In this document: one piece after another, positions 60,314 to 64,000 of the stretch
How positions within the stretch are numbered: position 1 is the first letter of the stretch
Layout: each line of letters opens with the position of its first letter
Assembly (NCBI RefSeq): GCF_902464545.1
Contig: NZ_CABQJR010000003.1
Coordinates: 52,842-116,841, forward strand
DNA: 64,000 bases
DNA from: an uncultured Senegalimassilia sp.
Lineage (GTDB): Bacteria > Actinomycetota > Coriobacteriia > Coriobacteriales > Eggerthellaceae
Reading direction: 5' to 3'
Program-made: the position numbers and the translations under genes
The notes under the pieces: model-generated
The model's database searches: none
What the model saw: the letters and a program-made list of their open reading frames with translations, nothing else
What the model was told of the DNA's origin: nothing

Positions 60314-62518
60314 ATGTCAGAAAACGCTATTACCAGGCGAAGCTTTCTGGCCGGCAGCGCCGGGGTCGCAGCAGTAGCGGCCGGCGCGGGCTTCATGAGC
60401 TTCGGCGCCTGGGAGCAGGCTGACGCGAGCGGGACGAAGGATGTGGAATCCCACACCGCTTACTCGCTGTGCAACTCCTGCTCTTCCAAGTGCGGGTTCA
60501 AGGGGTACGTGGTCGACGGCAAGCTCACCAAGATGATCGGCGAGTCCAGCCATCCCCACTGCGAGGGCACGCTGTGCGGCCGCGCATACGGCTACGCGTC
60601 CATCGCCTACTCCGAGGACCGCTTGACCGACCCCTTGAAGAAGAACGCCAAGGGCGAGTTCGAGAAGATCAGCTGGGACCAGGCCTACTCCGAGATCGCC
60701 GAGAAGGTCAAGTCCATCATCGGCTCCGACGGCCCCGAGGCCCTGGCCATGGTCCAGGACCCGCGCCCGTCCGGCTCCTACTACACCAAGCGCTTCATGC
60801 AGGCGCTCGGCAGCGCCAACGTGTACACGCACGGCGCCGCCTGCAACATGTCGAAGAACGCGGGCTTCACGCAGGTCATCGGCGCGGGCGACTACCTGGC
60901 CGACGTCGAGAACGCCAAGGCCTGCATGTTCATCGGCCGCAGCTACGCCGACGCCATCCGCCCGAGCCAGCTGCACGCCCTGGAGAAGGCGCACGAGAGG
61001 GGCGCGTACATCGTGCTGGTCGACCCGCGCCTGAACAACTCCATCGCCTTCGCCGACGAGTGGCTGCCCATCAACCCGGGCACCGACCTGGCGCTGGTGC
61101 TGGCCATGAGCCACGTGCTGGTCGACCGCGGCCTGTACGACAAGAAGTTCGTGTCCGAGCAGGCGACCGGCTTCGACGAGTGGGCCGCCACCCTGGGACA
61201 GTACACGCCCGAGTGGGCCGCCGGCATCACCGGCCTGAGGGCCGCCGACATCGAGCGCATCGCGGTGAAGTTCGCCGAGTGCGCCCCGGCCGCCTGCATC
61301 GAGCCCAGCTGGCGCGGCGCCTACGGCTGCAGCTACGCCAACTCCGGCGAGACCGCCCGCGCCGTGGCCTGCTTCAACGGCCTTCTGGGCTGCTGGAACC
61401 AGAAGGGCGGCGCCCTGTTCAGCGCGTCGGTCAAGGCCGGCGACGTGGACAAGGCCAAGTTCCCGCCCGTGCCCAAGGTCGAGGCGAAGATCGCCGGCCA
61501 GTCCGAGTACCCGCTGTCCCTGTCCGGCATGGGCGTCAACGTCTACGCCGCGCAGCTTGCCAAGGAAGGCAAGATGAAGGGCATGTTCTTCTACAACTCC
61601 AACATGGTGGCGGGCTATTCCAACCCGGCCTACCTGCAGGAGTGCCTGGCCAACCTGGAGCTGTCGGTGTGCATCGACGTCCAGATGACCGAGACGTGCC
61701 ACGCGTGCGACTACGTCCTGCCCGACACCAGCTACCTCGAGCGCCTCGAGCTGCCCGAGTTCTACGGCGGCAAGATCCCGGCCGTGGCCATCCGCGACCA
61801 GGTCATCGAGAAGGTGCATCCCAACACCAAGCCCGTCGACCAGATCTTCTCCGAGCTGGCCGATGCGTGCGGCGTGGGCCAGTACTTCGACTTCACCGTC
61901 GAGGAGCTCGCCGACGCGCAGCTCAAGACCGTGGGCCTGTCCCTCGACGGCCTGCGCGCCTGCGGCGTGAGCACCTTCCCCGAGAAGGCGTTCAAGTACG
62001 GCTCGTACCCGAAGTGGAAGACGCCCTCCGGCAAGTTCCAGTTCGCCTCCGACGCGTGCGAGAAGGCGGGCCTGCCCCGCACCCCGCAGTGGCTCGAGCC
62101 CGCGGTGGCCGTGCCCGAGGACGGCAAGTCCTTCCGCCTGATCGGCGGCAAGCAGGCCATCCACACCCACACGCAGACCGCCAACAGCGAGCCGCTCATG
62201 GCCATCACGAAGCAGTACGGCCTCGAGCGCGTGTGGATGAACGTGAGCCGCGCCGAGGAGCTCGGCATCTCCGACGGCGACACCGTCGAGGTCTCCAACG
62301 AGCAGCACACGGGCAAGGTCCAGGTGAAGGTCACCCAGCGCATCAACCCCGACGCGCTGTACATGCCCAGCCACTATGGCTGCTCCTCGAAGGAGGAGAA
62401 GACGGCGTACGGCGTCGGCCTGCGCCAGATGGACTACGTGCCCTTCCGCATCGAGCCCGGCTACGGCGGAATCTGCTCCCAGGAGGCCGTCGTCACCGTC
62501 AAGAAAGTAGGTGCATAG
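60314..62518 (+). CDS. Tat-exported molybdopterin oxidoreductase, PsrA/PhsA-like catalytic subunit
   Basis: A 734-residue DMSO-reductase-family enzyme. A twin-arginine signal, ITRRSFLAGSAGVAAV, begins at residue 6 and is cleaved near ADASG. A [4Fe-4S] motif CNSCSSKC follows, with the fourth cysteine in GTLCGRAYG. C177 in HGAACNMSKN is at the molybdenum-ligand position of polysulfide/thiosulfate reductases. The C-terminal pterin-binding region has NPDALYMPSHYGC. AGAGGAA stands before the ATG at 60314. The PsrB-like and NrfD-like genes follow within a few bases, so this is a complex-iron-sulfur-molybdoenzyme trio. Substrate could be sulfur, thiosulfate, arsenate or an organic acceptor. Confidence 0.9.
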   Translation: MSENAITRRSFLAGSAGVAAVAAGAGFMSFGAWEQADASGTKDVESHTAYSLCNSCSSKCGFKGYVVDGKLTKMIGESSHPHCEGTLCGRAYGYASIAYSEDRLTDPLKKNAKGEFEKISWDQAYSEIAEKVKSIIGSDGPEALAMVQDPRPSGSYYTKRFMQALGSANVYTHGAACNMSKNAGFTQVIGAGDYLADVENAKACMFIGRSYADAIRPSQLHALEKAHERGAYIVLVDPRLNNSIAFADEWLPINPGTDLALVLAMSHVLVDRGLYDKKFVSEQATGFDEWAATLGQYTPEWAAGITGLRAADIERIAVKFAECAPAACIEPSWRGAYGCSYANSGETARAVACFNGLLGCWNQKGGALFSASVKAGDVDKAKFPPVPKVEAKIAGQSEYPLSLSGMGVNVYAAQLAKEGKMKGMFFYNSNMVAGYSNPAYLQECLANLELSVCIDVQMTETCHACDYVLPDTSYLERLELPEFYGGKIPAVAIRDQVIEKVHPNTKPVDQIFSELADACGVGQYFDFTVEELADAQLKTVGLSLDGLRACGVSTFPEKAFKYGSYPKWKTPSGKFQFASDACEKAGLPRTPQWLEPAVAVPEDGKSFRLIGGKQAIHTHTQTANSEPLMAITKQYGLERVWMNVSRAEELGISDGDTVEVSNEQHTGKVQVKVTQRINPDALYMPSHYGCSSKEEKTAYGVGLRQMDYVPFRIEPGYGGICSQEAVVTVKKVGA

Positions 62519-62521
62519 CAT

Positions 62522-63064
62522 ATGGCACGCTATGGAATGCTTATCAACACCAAGAAGTGCATCGGCTGCTACGCCTGCCGCACCGCGTGCCAGCGCCAGA
62601 ACGGCTTGGATCCCACTGACTCGTTCATCCGCTTCGAGGAGCGCGAGGTTGGCGAGTATCCGAGCGTGAGCGTCGAGCACGTGCCGCTGCAGTGCATGCA
62701 CTGTGAGGACGCGCCGTGCGCCAGCGTCTGCCCGACCGGCGCCGCCCACATCGGCCCCGACGGCATCGTCGAGGTCGACCAGGGCCGCTGCATCGGCTGC
62801 CTGTACTGCATGGCCGCCTGCCCCTACCAGGTGCGCAACCGCAACGAGAAGACCGGCGCCGTCGACAAGTGCCGCTTCTGCAACGTGTCCAACTACACGA
62901 GCGGCACCGAGATGTGCAGCTGCGTGACGGCCTGCCCGACCGGCGCGCGCGTCTTCGGCGACCTGGACGACCCGGACTGCGAGCTGGTGAAGGAGATCGC
63001 CGCCACGCACGCGGCCCCCATCGCCGGCGACCTTACCAAGTCCAAAGTCTATTACGTGAGGTGA
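62522..63064 (+). CDS. PsrB/DmsB-type ferredoxin subunit
   Basis: A 180-residue electron-transfer subunit with four cysteine groups: CIGCYACRTAC, CMHCEDAPCASVCP, CIGCLYCMAACP and CRFC...CSCVTACP. The length is typical of PsrB. No signal peptide, so it would be exported with its Tat-bearing catalytic partner, 3 bp upstream. It would link the NrfD quinol site to the molybdenum subunit. Confidence 0.93.
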   Translation: MARYGMLINTKKCIGCYACRTACQRQNGLDPTDSFIRFEEREVGEYPSVSVEHVPLQCMHCEDAPCASVCPTGAAHIGPDGIVEVDQGRCIGCLYCMAACPYQVRNRNEKTGAVDKCRFCNVSNYTSGTEMCSCVTACPTGARVFGDLDDPDCELVKEIAATHAAPIAGDLTKSKVYYVR

Positions 63065-63071
63065 TGCTGAG

Positions 63072-63968
63072 ATGGAGTACACACCTATTTGGAGCGGCAT
63101 CATCGCCTGCTATCTGTTCCTAGGCGGCCTGGGCGGCGGCGCGTTCGCCACCTCGGCCTTCCTGGCCTGGCGCCATCCCGAGGCGGTCACCATGCGCAAG
63201 CTCGGCCACTGGATCGCGCCGATCGTCGTCATCGTCGGCCTCGTGCTGCTGATGTTCGACGCCAAGGCGGGCCTGCACAACCCGCTGCGCTTCGCGCTGC
63301 TGCTGACCAACTTCGGGTCCGTGATGACCTGGGGCGTTGTCATTCTGGCCGCGTTCGTGATCGTCGCGCTGGTCGCGCTGGTCATGGACCTGAAGAAGCG
63401 CCGCGTGCCCATGGCCCTCGAGATCGTCGGCGCGGTGCTCGGCATCTGCGTGGCCATCTACACCGGCTGCCTGCTGGGCGTGTGCAAGACGTTCCCGCTG
63501 TGGAACAACGCGCTGCTGCCCATCTTGTTCCTGGTGTCGGCGGTGTCCACGGGCATGGCCGCCGTGCTGCTTGCCGGCGTGTTCAAGTGCCCCGAGGAGT
63601 TCAACCGCGTGGGCGTGCTCAAGAAGTTCCACTTCTGCTTCCCGTGCATCGAGATGCTGCTGGTGGCGGCGCTGCTGTTCATCACGGCCACCAACTCCAC
63701 CGCCGGCCTGGCCTCGGTGCAGGCGCTGGTGTGCGGCAAGTACGCCCTGGTCTTTTGGGTGCTGTTCATCGCCGTGGGCCTGGTGATCCCGACGGTGCTG
63801 GAGACCAAGATGCTGTTCTTCAGCCCCAAGGAGTTCGAGGAGTCCAGTAAGGCCCACATGATCAGCGCCGGTTCCGACATCGGCGTGCTGATCGGCGGCT
63901 TCGTGCTGCGCCTGCTGGTGCTGCTCGCCGCGCTGCCGGTGACCATGACGGTCGCCTGGACGCTCTAG
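63072..63968 (+). CDS. NrfD/PsrC-type quinol-oxidising membrane subunit
   Basis: A 298-residue integral membrane protein with about eight to nine helices of the NrfD family. WSGIIACYLFLGGLGGGAFATSAF is a classic NrfD opening. TGCLLGVCKTFPLWNNALLP and the later ATNSTAGLASVQALVCGKYA resemble PsrC loops near the quinone site. It follows the ferredoxin subunit by 7 bp and ends the operon; a GC-rich inverted repeat begins at the window edge (63970 onward). It differs in family from the DmsC-like anchor of the first molybdoenzyme. Confidence 0.92.
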   Translation: MEYTPIWSGIIACYLFLGGLGGGAFATSAFLAWRHPEAVTMRKLGHWIAPIVVIVGLVLLMFDAKAGLHNPLRFALLLTNFGSVMTWGVVILAAFVIVALVALVMDLKKRRVPMALEIVGAVLGICVAIYTGCLLGVCKTFPLWNNALLPILFLVSAVSTGMAAVLLAGVFKCPEEFNRVGVLKKFHFCFPCIEMLLVAALLFITATNSTAGLASVQALVCGKYALVFWVLFIAVGLVIPTVLETKMLFFSPKEFEESSKAHMISAGSDIGVLIGGFVLRLLVLLAALPVTMTVAWTL

Positions 63969-64000
63969 CCGCCCGCGGGGCGGGGCGCCCGGCCCCGCGC

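Noticed and set aside
60317..63103. 928-codon open frame on the minus strand
   Set aside because: Antisense shadow of the PsrA/PsrB-like genes with no motif.

Overview
The window is GC-rich bacterial chromosome, densely coding, with the style of the class Coriobacteriia and most probably the family Eggerthellaceae (relatives of Eggerthella, Adlercreutzia, Gordonibacter, Slackia). The reasons are the combination of a menaquinone pathway, two Tat-exported molybdopterin oxidoreductase operons, a tungsten/molybdenum aldehyde ferredoxin oxidoreductase, and a LuxR-type regulator carrying a large polytopic membrane domain, all typical of these gut anaerobes. The family assignment is an inference from gene content, not from a database match. 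A near-consensus parS site at 1446-1461 suggests the window lies in the origin-proximal part of the chromosome.

Layout. 1-1.9 kb: folE, a TSUP transporter, a parS-like site and an ACT-domain protein. 2-13 kb: menaquinone block menF-menD, menH, menB and a menE-menC gene fusion, interrupted by a GGDEF-receiver-HD-GYP protein and an Hpt protein. 13-18.3 kb: APC-family (arginine/ornithine-like) antiporter, xpt-pbuX purine salvage, CorC/CNNM-type membrane protein. 18.4-22.7 kb, minus strand: amidohydrolase, UvrD-like helicase with altered motifs, and a hypothetical protein. 23-30.3 kb: operon for a very large exported molybdoenzyme (1263 aa) with a DmsB-type ferredoxin, a DmsC-type anchor, and NapG- and NapH-like electron carriers. 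30.9-35.5 kb: MFS exporter, YhbY, an intergenic repeat cluster, SGNH hydrolase, and a RelB-like/PIN toxin-antitoxin-like pair. 35.5-44.9 kb: CIRCE-controlled htpG, TrkH, rsgA, a glycosyltransferase, a second TSUP transporter, LytS kinase. 45-52 kb: tRNA-Leu genes, M20 dipeptidase, LytTR regulator, CPBP protease, Na+/H+ antiporter, YigZ. 52-64 kb: membrane LuxR regulator, degenerate IscU-like protein, hypothetical protein, AOR, then a divergent operon of Tat ferredoxin, TorD chaperone, PsrA-like molybdoenzyme, PsrB, NrfD.

How it fits together. Menaquinone made by the Men enzymes is the likely electron donor pool for both exported molybdoenzyme complexes, whose membrane subunits (DmsC, NapH, NrfD types) would pass quinol electrons through ferredoxin subunits to catalytic subunits outside the membrane. 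Their substrates cannot be read from the sequence. The most notable regulatory signal is a palindrome CCCTCAAAGAGGG found once between the LuxR regulator and the IscU-like gene and twice, in opposite orientation, in the divergent AOR/ferredoxin promoter region. It is a candidate operator for the LuxR regulator. Other notable points are the men gene fusion, an IscU-like protein lacking canonical ligands, a helicase with substituted motif II and VI residues, a dispersed 160-170 bp inverted-repeat element, and a long inverted repeat in the leader of the large molybdoenzyme operon.
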